From JABDBE01 sp049585795 (GTDB taxonomy: Bacteria > Acidobacteriota > Terriglobia > Terriglobales > Acidobacteriaceae): a stretch of DNA of 64,000 bases. The notes below the pieces were generated by a model, which saw only the letters and a list, made by a program, of their open reading frames with translations, had not been told where the DNA came from and made no database searches. The first letter of the stretch is position 1. The number at the start of each line of letters is the position of its first letter. Made by a program: the position numbers and the translations under genes. This document shows positions 52,664 through 61,802 of the stretch, piece by piece. Location of the stretch: positions 1 to 64,000 of the forward strand of contig JBAVAQ010000019.1 in NCBI GenBank assembly GCA_049585795.1, written 5' to 3'.

Positions 52664-53449
52664 ATGTCTGCCTTGCGAATCCTTTGGTATTACCTGTGGC
52701 TTGCGCCCCACGTTTTGCTGGCGCTCGTTTTGTATGGAATGGCGCGCCGGGGGCTGCGTCGGCAGTTCCCGATGTTCTTTCTCTATGCTGGATTTGAGAT
52801 TTTGCAGACAGCCTTGCTGCTCGCGGTATCTCAACGTATATCTTACTTCGGTTCCGTATATCTGCAGGTGTACGCCGTGGGTTTGGCTATCAGTACTGCC
52901 ATCCGGTTCGGAGTGATCCACGAGTTGTTCTGCCATTTCTTCCACCGTTATCCAGCGCTCAGCAAAGCGGGCAGGCTATTGTTTGGCGGAGCCACGTTGG
53001 CGCTCCTGCTGGTAGCTGTGGGGCTGGCCATCTCTGCTCCGGGGAACGTTCCCGATCATGTCCTGAAGGAGGCGCCGTACTTCTCATTGAAAACGAGCAC
53101 GCTTGCAGCGGACCGAGCGGCCAGCGTCTTGCAATGTGGCCTGTTGATCTCGCTGTTCTCATTTTCGCGGTATTTTGCGCTCTCCTGGCGAAGCCCCGCT
53201 TTCGGTATAGCCTTGGGTATGGGAGCTTTCGCGAGCGCGGAATTGGCCACGACCGCTCTCCGGCTCTATGTGGTCGCGAGCGATCGAGTCTTTGATCTCG
53301 CCACCATGGGCATTTATCACCTATGCGTGGTGGTCTGGATTTGGTACGTTCTGCCAGTTGAACGCGAACCCCGAATCACCGTGAAGGCATTGCCGAAATA
53401 CGATTTGGAAATCTGGAACCAGGAGTTGCAGCGTCTTCTACAGCAATGA
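52664..53449 (+). CDS. Unrecognised seven-helix-like membrane protein
   Basis: 261 residues with about seven hydrophobic segments, from LRILWYYLWLAPHVLLALVL to MGIYHLCVVVWIWYVLPVE. The C-terminal tail is charged and cytoplasmic. I recognise no family, though the pattern is common in Acidobacteria. Its stop overlaps the next start by four bases (ATGA), so the two genes are coupled. The ATG at 52664 is chosen because the first helix starts there. Confidence 0.7.
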   Translation: MSALRILWYYLWLAPHVLLALVLYGMARRGLRRQFPMFFLYAGFEILQTALLLAVSQRISYFGSVYLQVYAVGLAISTAIRFGVIHELFCHFFHRYPALSKAGRLLFGGATLALLLVAVGLAISAPGNVPDHVLKEAPYFSLKTSTLAADRAASVLQCGLLISLFSFSRYFALSWRSPAFGIALGMGAFASAELATTALRLYVVASDRVFDLATMGIYHLCVVVWIWYVLPVEREPRITVKALPKYDLEIWNQELQRLLQQ

Positions 53450-53979
53450 TTATCACATTCATTCTCGTCGTTATTGCATTTCTGGCACTGGGATTCTTGA
53501 TCAGGCTGGCCAAGGGCCGCACTTCCGCTTCTGAGGTTCTGCAGAACCCAACCGAGCACATCCGGTCGGTGGACGTAGAGGCATTTCGCAACCTGGTTGA
53601 TCCCGGCGAAGAGCAGTTCTTGCGCGCCCAGCTTCCTCCGGCGGAGTTCCGCAGAATTCAGCGCGAACGTCTGCGGGCTGCGGTTGACTATGTCTCCTGC
53701 GCTGCTCAGAATGCGTCAATTCTTCTGCGGGTGGCCGATGCTGGGCGTCGCAGCTCCGATCCTGCAGTAGCTGAGGCTGCGGAGAAGCTGGTTGACAACG
53801 CAATTCGCCTTCGACTTTATGCTTTCCAAGCCATGGCCCGGCTTTATCTCGGCATGATTCTTCCCGGCTCGCGCATCTCTCCTGTCGGAATCGCGGAGAG
53901 CTACGAGCAAATGACGCGACTCGTAGTTTTGCTTGGTTGCCTGCAGTATCCCACCCGAGGGGTCTCCGCGGCGCTTTAG
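53446..53979 (+). CDS. Small membrane-anchored protein coupled to the previous gene
   Basis: 177 residues: one N-terminal membrane segment (IITFILVVIAFLALGFLIRL), then a soluble helical domain (EEQFLRAQLPPAEFRRIQRE, AVDYVSCAAQNASILLRVAD). It has no recognised motif. Four-base overlap with the seven-helix gene implies joint translation and probably a joint complex. It ends 8 bp from the convergent lipase-like gene. Confidence 0.65.
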   Translation: MIITFILVVIAFLALGFLIRLAKGRTSASEVLQNPTEHIRSVDVEAFRNLVDPGEEQFLRAQLPPAEFRRIQRERLRAAVDYVSCAAQNASILLRVADAGRRSSDPAVAEAAEKLVDNAIRLRLYAFQAMARLYLGMILPGSRISPVGIAESYEQMTRLVVLLGCLQYPTRGVSAAL

Positions 53980-53987
53980 GCTTCGGG

Positions 53988-55220
53988 TTAAGGACAGTTC
54001 GTCTCGGACTTTCGGCCAGCAAAACGTCCCTCAATCCACGCGATCTGATCGCGCACCGAGTCGCCGATCACGCGACCAGGGTCGAAACCGGCATATCTTT
54101 CCCACTGCACATGATCGCCCTGTTTGCACATCCGATCGATGACTCGAGCAGCGGCGGTTGCGGGTACTGCTCGATCGGCGTCCGCGCTGATCACCAGGAT
54201 CGCGCCGCGCGCCGGATTTTGACCGGGGCGGTTTCTGTCGAAATACTGTTTTACAAATCCATTATTCTCCCAACCTAGTTCCAAGGTCTCAGCCGGTGAA
54301 AGCTTTGCGCCGTTTGCTGTCTCCCCACAGTTCTGATCGACCTTCTCATAAAGCGCACGCCCTTTCTCGGTCAACATATCGTTCACTTGAAACTTCGGAT
54401 ACAGCGTCTTGATGCCGTAAGCGAGAAAGGTGAACATGCTGCTCGAAGGCCCTTGTGGGGACAGTGCGTATAGTTCTTTCGCGTCCGCCAATCCAGAAAT
54501 TGCAATACTGCCGAGGTAGCCCGGGTCGCGGATCTCGTTCTGTTTCTCGGCGACCGCGACCGCCGCTAAACCTCCATCGCCTTCCCCTATGACAATCCAC
54601 TTTGCGCCCAGCTGCGGCACTGCGGCGCGGGCAGCCGAGATCGAGTTGATCACGTCACTCGCGTTGGATTGAGCGTCTAGAAATGCATTCGGGAAATTCG
54701 TTCCCAGTCCGGTGTAATCCGTCGCGACCACGGCATACCCCAGATTTACATACATGGAGAAGAACGGTCCGTGACCCACATTCCTCATCAGCGAGGGCGC
54801 GCACTGGCGCGCCACTCCGACCGCCCCGTGCGCCCATGCGATGATTGGCCAGCCGCCGGCCGGCGGTTTTTCCTCGCTGGGAATCAGAACCACGCCCGAT
54901 GCCGCAACGTCGTCCCCAGCGGCGGAACGAGAGTGATAGAGAATGCCAATGGCTGACACCTCGGGTGGCAGTTCGTACTCCTCAAACGGTTCCGAGCGGA
55001 TCAGTTGCCCTGCTTTGTCTGCGGGCAAGGGATGAGGAGCGTCGTAGAAACTCGTTAAGGGCAGGGTATGCAGGATTTGCTGGCGCTTCGCTGTGACTGG
55101 CGCTTGCGAGAAAACGGAACCGGACATAAGTAGCACTGCGGAGGCAATAGCGACGACTATTCCAAGGGGCGAACCACCAGGGGAGACAAAAACCGCGAAG
55201 GGTGGTTTCCGACAAGACAC
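53988..55220 (-). CDS. Secretory-lipase-like alpha/beta hydrolase with an Asp at the nucleophile
   Basis: 410 residues with a signal-type N-terminus (VVAIASAVLLMSGSVFSQAP) and the LIP-family layout: SAAGDDVAASGVVLIPSEEK, IIAWAHGAVGVARQCAPSL, VVATDYTGLGTNFPNAFLDA. The nucleophile elbow, usually G-x-S-x-G, here reads VIGEGDGGLAAVAVAE, with Asp215 in place of Ser. The GTG start at 55220 is the only one covering the signal peptide. Asp can act as nucleophile in dehalogenase-like enzymes, so the protein may have changed chemistry or be inactive. It ends convergently beside the 53446 gene. Confidence 0.75.
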   Translation of the reverse strand: MSCRKPPFAVFVSPGGSPLGIVVAIASAVLLMSGSVFSQAPVTAKRQQILHTLPLTSFYDAPHPLPADKAGQLIRSEPFEEYELPPEVSAIGILYHSRSAAGDDVAASGVVLIPSEEKPPAGGWPIIAWAHGAVGVARQCAPSLMRNVGHGPFFSMYVNLGYAVVATDYTGLGTNFPNAFLDAQSNASDVINSISAARAAVPQLGAKWIVIGEGDGGLAAVAVAEKQNEIRDPGYLGSIAISGLADAKELYALSPQGPSSSMFTFLAYGIKTLYPKFQVNDMLTEKGRALYEKVDQNCGETANGAKLSPAETLELGWENNGFVKQYFDRNRPGQNPARGAILVISADADRAVPATAAARVIDRMCKQGDHVQWERYAGFDPGRVIGDSVRDQIAWIEGRFAGRKSETNCP

Positions 55221-55250
55221 GGGTTAAATACGCGCACGGCCACCGGAAGT

Positions 55251-56150
55251 CTACGCTTTCCAGGCAACCATGATTCCGAGAACTACCGGCAGATAGAGAA
55301 CCGATGCGTGAAGGACACGGCTGGCCAGCACCTTCGAGCCCGATGCCGTCAACTTGCCCACGTGATAAAACAGGAAAACTCCGGCCAGACTCATGCCAAC
55401 CCAATACCAGACGCCGGCGTGGTCCACGAGCGGCAGCATGGTGGCAAGCACCAAGATCACGGTGAAGCCTGCAATCTCGGCGCGAGTGAAGCGGGAATCG
55501 AGATCAAAGTCCGGCAGCATCTTATAGCCAGCGCGGGAGTAGTCGTCGCGGTACATCAAAGCGATGGCCAGGAAATGCGGGAACTGCCACAGAAAGAGAA
55601 TCGAAAAGAGATACCAGGCCTGCCGGTCGATACCAGCCGACGCGCCAGCCCATCCAATCAAAGTCGGCATAGCCCCGGGGACCGCGCCGAGCAGGGTACA
55701 AAGCGGCGTCTTTCTCTTCAGCGGGGTATACACCAAAAGATACGACAGCAGCGTCGAGACTGCTAGAACCGCTGCTAACAGGTTCACCGTGACCGCCAGG
55801 TAGAGCCCTCCGGCAACGCTTAACAACATGCCGAACCGAAATGCCTCGCGAGCGCTGAGCCGTCCCGAAGGCAGAGGGCGGTTGGCGGTGCGGCGCATCT
55901 GACCGTCCCAAACCCGCTCCATCCATTGATTGAGGGTTGCGGTCCCGCTGGCAACGAGCAGCGTGCCCACCAGCGTATTCACCAAACCTGCAATCCTGAA
56001 GGGTCCACGCGAAGCCAGGTAATATCCCGCCGACGTGGTCATCAGAATCAGCAGATTCACCTCGGGCTTGGTCAAGGTGTAGTAATCCCGGATCTTGGAG
56101 CCGAGCGCCTGCGGAGAGATGGAATTTTCCATTAGATTAGTGGTCGCCAT
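55251..56150 (-). CDS. ctaB: Heme O synthase (protoheme IX farnesyltransferase)
   Basis: About 299 residues with nine hydrophobic segments. The UbiA-type Asp-rich region is NQWMERVWDGQMRRTANRPL, preceded by KPEVNLLILMTTSAGYY; the second acidic loop follows with MYRDDYSRAGYKMLP. The enzyme adds a farnesyl group to heme B on the way to heme A for the terminal oxidase encoded upstream. The ATG at 56150 follows GGGAGAAGAC. It is the last gene of the oxidase operon, adjacent to the small 56152 gene. Confidence 0.95.
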   Translation of the reverse strand: MATTNLMENSISPQALGSKIRDYYTLTKPEVNLLILMTTSAGYYLASRGPFRIAGLVNTLVGTLLVASGTATLNQWMERVWDGQMRRTANRPLPSGRLSAREAFRFGMLLSVAGGLYLAVTVNLLAAVLAVSTLLSYLLVYTPLKRKTPLCTLLGAVPGAMPTLIGWAGASAGIDRQAWYLFSILFLWQFPHFLAIALMYRDDYSRAGYKMLPDFDLDSRFTRAEIAGFTVILVLATMLPLVDHAGVWYWVGMSLAGVFLFYHVGKLTASGSKVLASRVLHASVLYLPVVLGIMVAWKA

Positions 56151-56151
56151 T

Positions 56152-56418
56152 TTACCAGTCTTCTCCCGTGGACCCGTCACGCTTAAAGCGATTGTTCTTG
56201 CGGCGCACAATGAAAATCACGCCCACCGATCCAATCGTGGGAGGAACGACCAGGATCAAAATGCCACTGCGCAAAGCTTGAATCATTCTCGCCCCGGCGG
56301 AAGCCGCCTGAGTATAGCAGAGCGCGCAGTTTTGAGAAAAAGCAGGAAGAGGAACCAGCAGCACGATCAGTCCTGCCAGCGCAATCGCCATGAGACGGAT
56401 TGAGTTCTGAAACTTCAT
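56152..56418 (-). CDS. Small two-helix protein of the oxidase operon with CxxC
   Basis: 88 residues: a signal-like helix (AIALAGLIVLLVPLPAFSQN), CALCYTQAASAGARMIQAL, and a second helix (SGILILVVPPTIGSVGVIFI) with a basic tail. GAGAAGGAGAT before the ATG is a strong ribosome site. Similar small proteins occur in acidobacterial oxidase clusters; a copper or heme role for the CxxC is possible but not shown. It sits between the subunit IV gene and ctaB. Confidence 0.75.
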   Translation of the reverse strand: MKFQNSIRLMAIALAGLIVLLVPLPAFSQNCALCYTQAASAGARMIQALRSGILILVVPPTIGSVGVIFIVRRKNNRFKRDGSTGEDW

Positions 56419-56451
56419 ATCTCCTTCTCTCGAAGGCAGCGCCCCCATTTT

Positions 56452-56772
56452 CTAATACTTTGCATAGTTCGACCACGGCGCTCCCAGCAGCACCCGGAAA
56501 CTGTCCGTCCAGCCATATTGCATTGCCAGCAGCACGAAGACCGTGAAGATCACGACAAACCACAACAGCCCGTGATTGTCGGACAGGTGCATGAAAAACA
56601 AGAGGGCGAGCCCGCCCTCGACCACGGCCAGAAAAAGCATGCGGGCAAACATCTGCGGCCCGGTGATGTTGGAATATGCAATTACGAACTGGAGAATTGC
56701 GATGGCAAGAATACAAATGTACACAATCACATATCGACCGGTGTTACTTTTGTGCCCTTCGGCCATAGCCAT
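56452..56772 (-). CDS. Cytochrome c oxidase subunit IV
   Basis: 106 residues with three helices: YVIVYICILAIAILQFVIAY, ARMLFLAVVEGGLALLFFMH, LLWFVVIFTVFVLLAMQYGW. The HLS/LFFMHL and the length match the bacterial COX4 prokaryotic family (PF03626). It stabilises the oxidase and has no cofactor. It lies in the usual position after subunit III. Confidence 0.85.
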   Translation of the reverse strand: MAMAEGHKSNTGRYVIVYICILAIAILQFVIAYSNITGPQMFARMLFLAVVEGGLALLFFMHLSDNHGLLWFVVIFTVFVLLAMQYGWTDSFRVLLGAPWSNYAKY

Positions 56773-56790
56773 GGTTTTGCTCCTGTCCTG

Positions 56791-57405
56791 CTAGTGTGAA
56801 AGGTTCAACAGGTAGACCAGCGGCACCACAAACATCCAAACCAAGTCGACGAAGTGCCAGTAAAGACCGGTGATTTCGAGATCATCCGCGTTGTAGCGGC
56901 CGCCCTTGTAACGGATGCCTACAGCCACCAGCGCAATCACACCGCCGGTGACGTGCAAAAGATGCAAACCCGTGATGCTGAAAAACGCGGCGCCAAACAA
57001 ACCTGTGCCCCAGGGGTTCTTGAGCAGGGTCATGCCTTCACCGATCAGTCCCAGCCACTCCCGGATGTGCAACAAAGCGAAAAGAGCCCCACCGGCGGCG
57101 GTGATCATCGTCCAGCGTAAAGCTTTCGCTTTATCCCCCAGCTTGGCCGCGTCGATGGCAAAGAGCATGGTAAGACTGCTGGTTACCAGAATGAAGGTCA
57201 TAATCGCCACATTGGTAATGCTGTGGAACGGCCTCGGCCAGTTCGGAGTGGCGTTGCGGAGGAACCCATAGGCGACCAGGCAACCGGCAAAGGTTGCGGT
57301 GTCGGCGATAATGAACAGCCACATCGCCAACTTTTTCGCGGGAATCGAAAACGCGGGCTTCTCCATCACCTCGGCGTGTCCTCCCATGGTATCGGCGTGG
57401 CTCAC
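56791..57405 (-). CDS. Cytochrome c oxidase subunit III, copy 2
   Basis: 204 residues from a GTG at 57405 that follows AAGAGGAGG by six bases. Five hydrophobic segments follow, ending in the subunit III signatures FSITGLHLLHVTGGVIALV and GLYWHFVDLVWMFVVPLVYL. The Glu and His of W-H-F-x-D-x-x-W are in place. A second, longer subunit III gene lies just upstream, so the operon carries two. They may form different complexes or one may have another role. Confidence 0.9.
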   Translation of the reverse strand: MSHADTMGGHAEVMEKPAFSIPAKKLAMWLFIIADTATFAGCLVAYGFLRNATPNWPRPFHSITNVAIMTFILVTSSLTMLFAIDAAKLGDKAKALRWTMITAAGGALFALLHIREWLGLIGEGMTLLKNPWGTGLFGAAFFSITGLHLLHVTGGVIALVAVGIRYKGGRYNADDLEITGLYWHFVDLVWMFVVPLVYLLNLSH

Positions 57406-57444
57406 GGTGCCTCCTCTTGTTGTCAAGTTTGCTAAAGAAGTTTG

Positions 57445-58128
57445 CTAGAGCTTCATCCACAGCAAGAACAGCAGATACACCCACAGCGCATCCATGAAAT
57501 GCCAGTAATGTGAAGTCGCGTCCAGTGTGCTCTTCCGCAGGATCGATCGGTTAAACCTGCTGATGACGCGAGTCAAGCCACCCAACCCTCCGAGCACGTG
57601 CAGGGCGTGTGCTGCGGTTAGCACATAGAAGAATGAGCTGTTGGGATTGGTCGCCAAAAACAGGCCTTCTGACCTTAGTTGCAGCCACGCCACGTACTGG
57701 CCAGCTACGAACAGCAAACCCAAAAACAGCGTGATGTATAGCCAGCGGGCGGGGTGCGCGATTCCTTCTTTTCGCCCACTCATGTAGCCGCCGACCTGCC
57801 GGCGTGCCACTTCCAGCGTGAAACTGCTGGCCAAAAGGAGAAGAGTGTTGAAGTAAAGGATTCGCGGCAGACTGAGGTGGCGCCAATCCAATGCCGACCC
57901 TTGGCGCACGATCAGGGCGCTGGTAAGCGCCGCGAAGGTCATGGTGATGGACGCCAGCACGACCCAGATTCCAGTTGAGGCCGGAGGTGGAGCGTAGTCC
58001 TTGACCGCCCGCAAATCGCCACTCGCCGGCACTAGATTGCTCCCGCCACCGTTGCCGGAATTGCTCAGCACCCGCGACGGATCACGGCGTTCTTCGATTT
58101 TTGGCGGTTCATGAACCGTGGTCGCCAT
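57445..58128 (-). CDS. Cytochrome c oxidase subunit III, copy 1
   Basis: 227 residues with a polar N-terminal ~45 residues and then five hydrophobic segments: VLASITMTFAALTSALIVRQ, YFNTLLLLASSFTLEVARRQ, YITLFLGLLFVAGQYVAWLQ, SFFYVLTAAHALHVLGGLGG, SHYWHFMDALWVYLLFLLWM. The W-H-F-M-D-A-L-W end is the family signature. AAGGAG precedes the ATG. It starts 39 bp after subunit I. See also the second copy at 56791. Confidence 0.9.
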   Translation of the reverse strand: MATTVHEPPKIEERRDPSRVLSNSGNGGGSNLVPASGDLRAVKDYAPPPASTGIWVVLASITMTFAALTSALIVRQGSALDWRHLSLPRILYFNTLLLLASSFTLEVARRQVGGYMSGRKEGIAHPARWLYITLFLGLLFVAGQYVAWLQLRSEGLFLATNPNSSFFYVLTAAHALHVLGGLGGLTRVISRFNRSILRKSTLDATSHYWHFMDALWVYLLFLLWMKL

Positions 58129-58167
58129 AGACTACAAAACTCCTTTTCTCATCACACCTTGTTTTGC

Positions 58168-59955
58168 TTATGCCTCGTCGTGCGCCGACTTCACTTTTTC
58201 GGGGGAAGCCTGCATCACATAATCGCCAGTCGAACTGACCACGTCGTACTGGTAAGGATCGTGGAAGACCTCCGGCAGTTTGTCGCCAAAGTTGTTGTGT
58301 GGCGGCGGTGTGGTGGGTGTGCTCCACTCGAGCGAGGTACATTCCCACGGGTTGTCGGTCGCAGGTTTTCCCCAGAACCGGCTGTGGATCAGGTTGTAAA
58401 GGAATATCAATTGCACCGCGCCGGTGAACAAGGCGGCCACGGTGATGAACCGATGCACCGGTATCAGTTGCTGTGTGTAGTCATCCACGAAGGCCTGGTA
58501 GCGGCGCACATTCCCCGCAATGCCGAGGTAGTGGAAAGGCATGAAGATGCAGTAGGCGCCGACGAAAGTGAGCCAGAAATGAGTCTTGCCTAGAGTTTCA
58601 TTCATCATCCGCCCGTACATCTTCGGGAACCAGAAATAGGTCCCGGCGAAAATCCCAAATATCGCGGACACCGCCATGACGAAGTGGAAGTGGCCCACCA
58701 CGAAATAGGTCGCGTGAAGCATGATGTCGATGGATGGTTGCGCCAGGAAGAAGCCGCTGACCCCGCCTGCGATGAACATCGAAATCATGCCCAAGGCGAA
58801 GAGCGAAGCGGTGTTGATACGCAACTTCGAACCGTAGATACTGCCCAGCCAGATCAGCACAATGATCGTGGCCGGGATGGTGATGATCAGGGTCGGGAAC
58901 GAGAAGGCCAGGGACGAGACCGGATTCATCCCACTGAGAAACATGTGATGCCCGTAGACCATGTAGCTGAGGGCCGCAATCGATGCCATGCAGTAGACCA
59001 GAACCCTGTGACTGAGGAGAGGGCGCCGTATGTTGGCCATCAAAACGTGGGAAACGATACCCATCGATGGGACGATTGCGATATATACCTCAGGGTGCCC
59101 GAAAAACCAGAACAGATGCTGCCAGAGGAGCGTCGATCCGCCGGAGTGCGGCTGCAACTGATCGTTGATCACCAGACCGGAGGGTACGAAGAAACTGGTC
59201 CCTGCCACGTGATCCAAGATCAGCAGGATGCAGGCGGGCATCAGCACGGCGAAGGCGGTCAAGCCCATCACGGACGTGATGAACCATGCCCAGGCACTGA
59301 GTGGCAGCCGCCACATGCTCATACCTTTGGTCCGCATATCCAGCGTGGTGGTGATGAAGTTCAGCGAACCCAAGAGCTGGCCGACGCAGAAAATCGCAAT
59401 CGCAGCCGCCCACAAAACCACGCCCGTGCCTTGACCCGGGCCGGAGACTGATCCCACCGCGCTCAGCGGGGCGTACTGCGTCCATCCGCCCAGGGTGGGC
59501 CCATCGGCCACGAAGAACGACGACATCAGAACCAGGAAGCCCACGAAGGTGACCCAGAACGACATCATGTTGAAGTGCGGGAACGGCATGTCTTCCGCGC
59601 CCACCTGGATGGGAAGAAAATAGTTGCCGAAGGCAGCGAAAGGCGCCGTGGTCAGCACAAAGAAGACCATGATCGTGGCGTGCATGGTCATCAACTGCAG
59701 ATAATATTCCGGCGTCATCACGTCCCCGGGCGCACCGTTGGCTGAAAGGAAATGCAGACCGGGGATGGCCAGATTTGTCCATCCCAGATGGAGGCGCATC
59801 AGCCAGGAAAGAAACATCCCGCTAAAGACGGCCACCAAGGCCAAGCCGTAATACTGCTTGCCGATGACTTTATGGTCGAGACTGAAAATATGCGTCCGAA
59901 TGAAGCCGGTGGCAGGAGCATGATGAGCTACGGGGTGCGCAGACATATCGTGCAT
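58168..59955 (-). CDS. ctaD: Cytochrome c oxidase subunit I
   Basis: 595 residues with about twelve helices. Heme and Cu ligands are in place: MTMHATIMVFFVL (low-spin heme His), WFFGHPEVYIAIVPSMGIVS (CuB His with the A1-type Glu), VYGHHMFLSGM (two CuB His) and FVVGHFHFVMAVSAIFGIFA (both heme His). This is the proton-pumping core that reduces O2 to water. HPEVY and the ctaB gene suggest a heme A type oxidase. The start MHDMSAHPVAHH follows GAGGTG. Confidence 0.97.
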   Translation of the reverse strand: MHDMSAHPVAHHAPATGFIRTHIFSLDHKVIGKQYYGLALVAVFSGMFLSWLMRLHLGWTNLAIPGLHFLSANGAPGDVMTPEYYLQLMTMHATIMVFFVLTTAPFAAFGNYFLPIQVGAEDMPFPHFNMMSFWVTFVGFLVLMSSFFVADGPTLGGWTQYAPLSAVGSVSGPGQGTGVVLWAAAIAIFCVGQLLGSLNFITTTLDMRTKGMSMWRLPLSAWAWFITSVMGLTAFAVLMPACILLILDHVAGTSFFVPSGLVINDQLQPHSGGSTLLWQHLFWFFGHPEVYIAIVPSMGIVSHVLMANIRRPLLSHRVLVYCMASIAALSYMVYGHHMFLSGMNPVSSLAFSFPTLIITIPATIIVLIWLGSIYGSKLRINTASLFALGMISMFIAGGVSGFFLAQPSIDIMLHATYFVVGHFHFVMAVSAIFGIFAGTYFWFPKMYGRMMNETLGKTHFWLTFVGAYCIFMPFHYLGIAGNVRRYQAFVDDYTQQLIPVHRFITVAALFTGAVQLIFLYNLIHSRFWGKPATDNPWECTSLEWSTPTTPPPHNNFGDKLPEVFHDPYQYDVVSSTGDYVMQASPEKVKSAHDEA

Positions 59956-60014
59956 AAAATTTCACCTCAACCAGATGTTTTGGCGTCCCGCCCCTGACTA
60001 CGGGCGGACCTCAA

Positions 60015-60818
60015 TTACTGCATCGCCGCTTCCTTCTTCAGCCAGTTGTCAAAGTCATCTTGCGAGTAAACGTAGAGATACGCTTTCATGTTGTAGTGAC
60101 CCAGGCCGCAGAGCTGGGTGCAGACAATTTCGTATTTTCCAACTTGGGTCGCGGTGAAATGCAAGGAAAGATCCAACCCGGGGACAAAGTCCTGATGCAC
60201 ACGCAAAGCCGGAACATAGAAGGAATGCCCGAGATCCTTTGAGTGCATGAGGAGATGAATCTCCCGATTCACGGGAATCGCCATTTCCGCAGTCACGATG
60301 TCGTCTTTGGAATCCGCATCGTTGGTCGTATCGAGGCCAAAGAAGTTCTCGTTGGCTTCGTTGATAAGATCGGGATGGAGCGAGCCGAAGGTTCCATCCG
60401 GACCGGGGTAGCGAAAGTAGAATGCGAACTGTCCGGCCTGCACCTGAACGGGCATGGCATTGGCCGCGGGTGGAACGAAATAGACATCCGCCCAAGCCTT
60501 AACTCCGAAAATTCCCAGCGCAATCACTTCGGTTCCGACCAGCAGGAAGCCAGCCCAGACCATGGTCTTGGCCCCGCCCGGAAAGGTCTTAATCTTGTCA
60601 CCGGGACTCCAGCTGGAAAACCTCCAGATAAAGAGGGCCAGGAGGATCTGCGATGCCAGGAATGCAATTCCTGCCTCAGCCATCGTCTCCGACATCTGGT
60701 CGTCAATCATGGGACCGTTTTTCGAGATGTCAGCCGGCGCCTCCCAAGTATGACGCACGATGGGAATCGCGGAAAGAATTGCAATAACGATGATAGTCAC
60801 TGCAAAGAGTTTTGCCAT
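60015..60818 (-). CDS. ctaC: Cytochrome c oxidase subunit II
   Basis: 267 residues with two or three N-terminal helices and a periplasmic CuA domain: LLMHSKDLGHSFYVPALRVH (His ligand) and YEIVCTQLCGLGHYNMKAYL (Cys, Cys, His, Met; Gln replaces the common Glu at C-x-E). CuA receives electrons from cytochrome c. No C-terminal heme domain, so the electron donor must be separate, perhaps the diheme cytochrome encoded at 61803. LHPDLINEANENFFGLD is a family-specific stretch. Confidence 0.95.
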   Translation of the reverse strand: MAKLFAVTIIVIAILSAIPIVRHTWEAPADISKNGPMIDDQMSETMAEAGIAFLASQILLALFIWRFSSWSPGDKIKTFPGGAKTMVWAGFLLVGTEVIALGIFGVKAWADVYFVPPAANAMPVQVQAGQFAFYFRYPGPDGTFGSLHPDLINEANENFFGLDTTNDADSKDDIVTAEMAIPVNREIHLLMHSKDLGHSFYVPALRVHQDFVPGLDLSLHFTATQVGKYEIVCTQLCGLGHYNMKAYLYVYSQDDFDNWLKKEAAMQ

Positions 60819-61013
60819 ATCGCCTCGCCCCTGGCCGGCTGCCCACCGGCCGCAACGGCATTATTGAAAAGCAGCCGTCACCGATTCGACGGCTGCGCTT
60901 GGTAGGTGTGGCCGCGTCATCGTAACTGAACAACTTGAACGTTACGTGAAGTCTTCATGAATAATTGTTCATTTACTGCGGAACTAAAGCAGCTCTCGCC
61001 GGACTGCGGAGCG

Positions 61014-61760
61014 TTACTTCGCCTTGAAGGTAAAATCAGCAGTCGCCGCTTTGCCGCCGGCCACCGTCACCTTGGCAGTCTGAGTTCCCAAGTCCTCTTG
61101 CCAAGCCGTCACCGTATAGCTGCCAGCGGGAACGCCATGGATCGTAAAAGCACCACTTCCATCCGTGGTCGCGTACGGCCCTTTCACCACTGCGAAATAG
61201 CCGTGCATCCAAGGGTGAATATTGCATTTCACCGGAATCATTTCCGTTACCTTCCAGCTCGTGATGATGGGCGGCGCCCCGGGTGGCTGAGACTTGTTCC
61301 ATGGGATATTGCCGTTCATCGGGTTGGGCAGCGGGTGAATGTTATGGGTGGTCTGGTCGCTGGTGATGACCTGGAACTTCTGGTCAACATCCATGGCCAG
61401 AACGTGCGGGATGTACTGGCAGCCCTTCTGGTCAAAAGTTGGCTGCCCGGAGGCTACCGCGCTTGCCTCATTACCAGTCAGGCCCTCGGAAATGTAGAGG
61501 ACTACATTTTCCAAACCATCGCCGGACCCGACCACGACGTTTTCCAACGTAACCGGGTTCGGGTGTTGTTTCACGCAGTAGGGATCTTTCGACATGTCAA
61601 TGCCCCTCATGTGGGGCGGAGTGCCACTGAATTTCACGGTACCGGTAATTGAACCTTCCGCGGCCGCGCTGACCCCTTGGTTCAGGCTCAACACTCCGAG
61701 GCCGACAAGTACTAGCACCGATAGTATTGCTGCGAACTTCGAATACTGCTGTTTTTTCAT
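61014..61760 (-). CDS. Secreted cupredoxin-like / carboxypeptidase-regulatory-like protein
   Basis: About 248 residues with a signal peptide. The first half (SITGTVKFSGTPPHMRGIDM) is a regulatory-like beta domain; the middle carries a possible copper site (QTTHNIHPLP, then PVKCNIHPWMHGYFAV with Cys-His-Met in cupredoxin order); the last ~45 residues are a second beta domain (GSGAFTIHGVPAGSYTVTAW). The protein is often found next to cytochrome c and oxidase genes, so it may carry electrons or copper. It lies between the diheme cytochrome and subunit II genes. Copper binding is inferred. Confidence 0.75.
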   Translation of the reverse strand: MKKQQYSKFAAILSVLVLVGLGVLSLNQGVSAAAEGSITGTVKFSGTPPHMRGIDMSKDPYCVKQHPNPVTLENVVVGSGDGLENVVLYISEGLTGNEASAVASGQPTFDQKGCQYIPHVLAMDVDQKFQVITSDQTTHNIHPLPNPMNGNIPWNKSQPPGAPPIITSWKVTEMIPVKCNIHPWMHGYFAVVKGPYATTDGSGAFTIHGVPAGSYTVTAWQEDLGTQTAKVTVAGGKAATADFTFKAK

Positions 61761-61802
61761 CGACTTTCTCCTGAGAACGAATTGCAATCGCTTGATCTGC
61801 GG

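Noticed and set aside
58684..59451. 255-codon plus-strand frame
   Set aside because: It is antisense to ctaD and His/Asp/Arg-rich, a usual shadow of a membrane protein gene.
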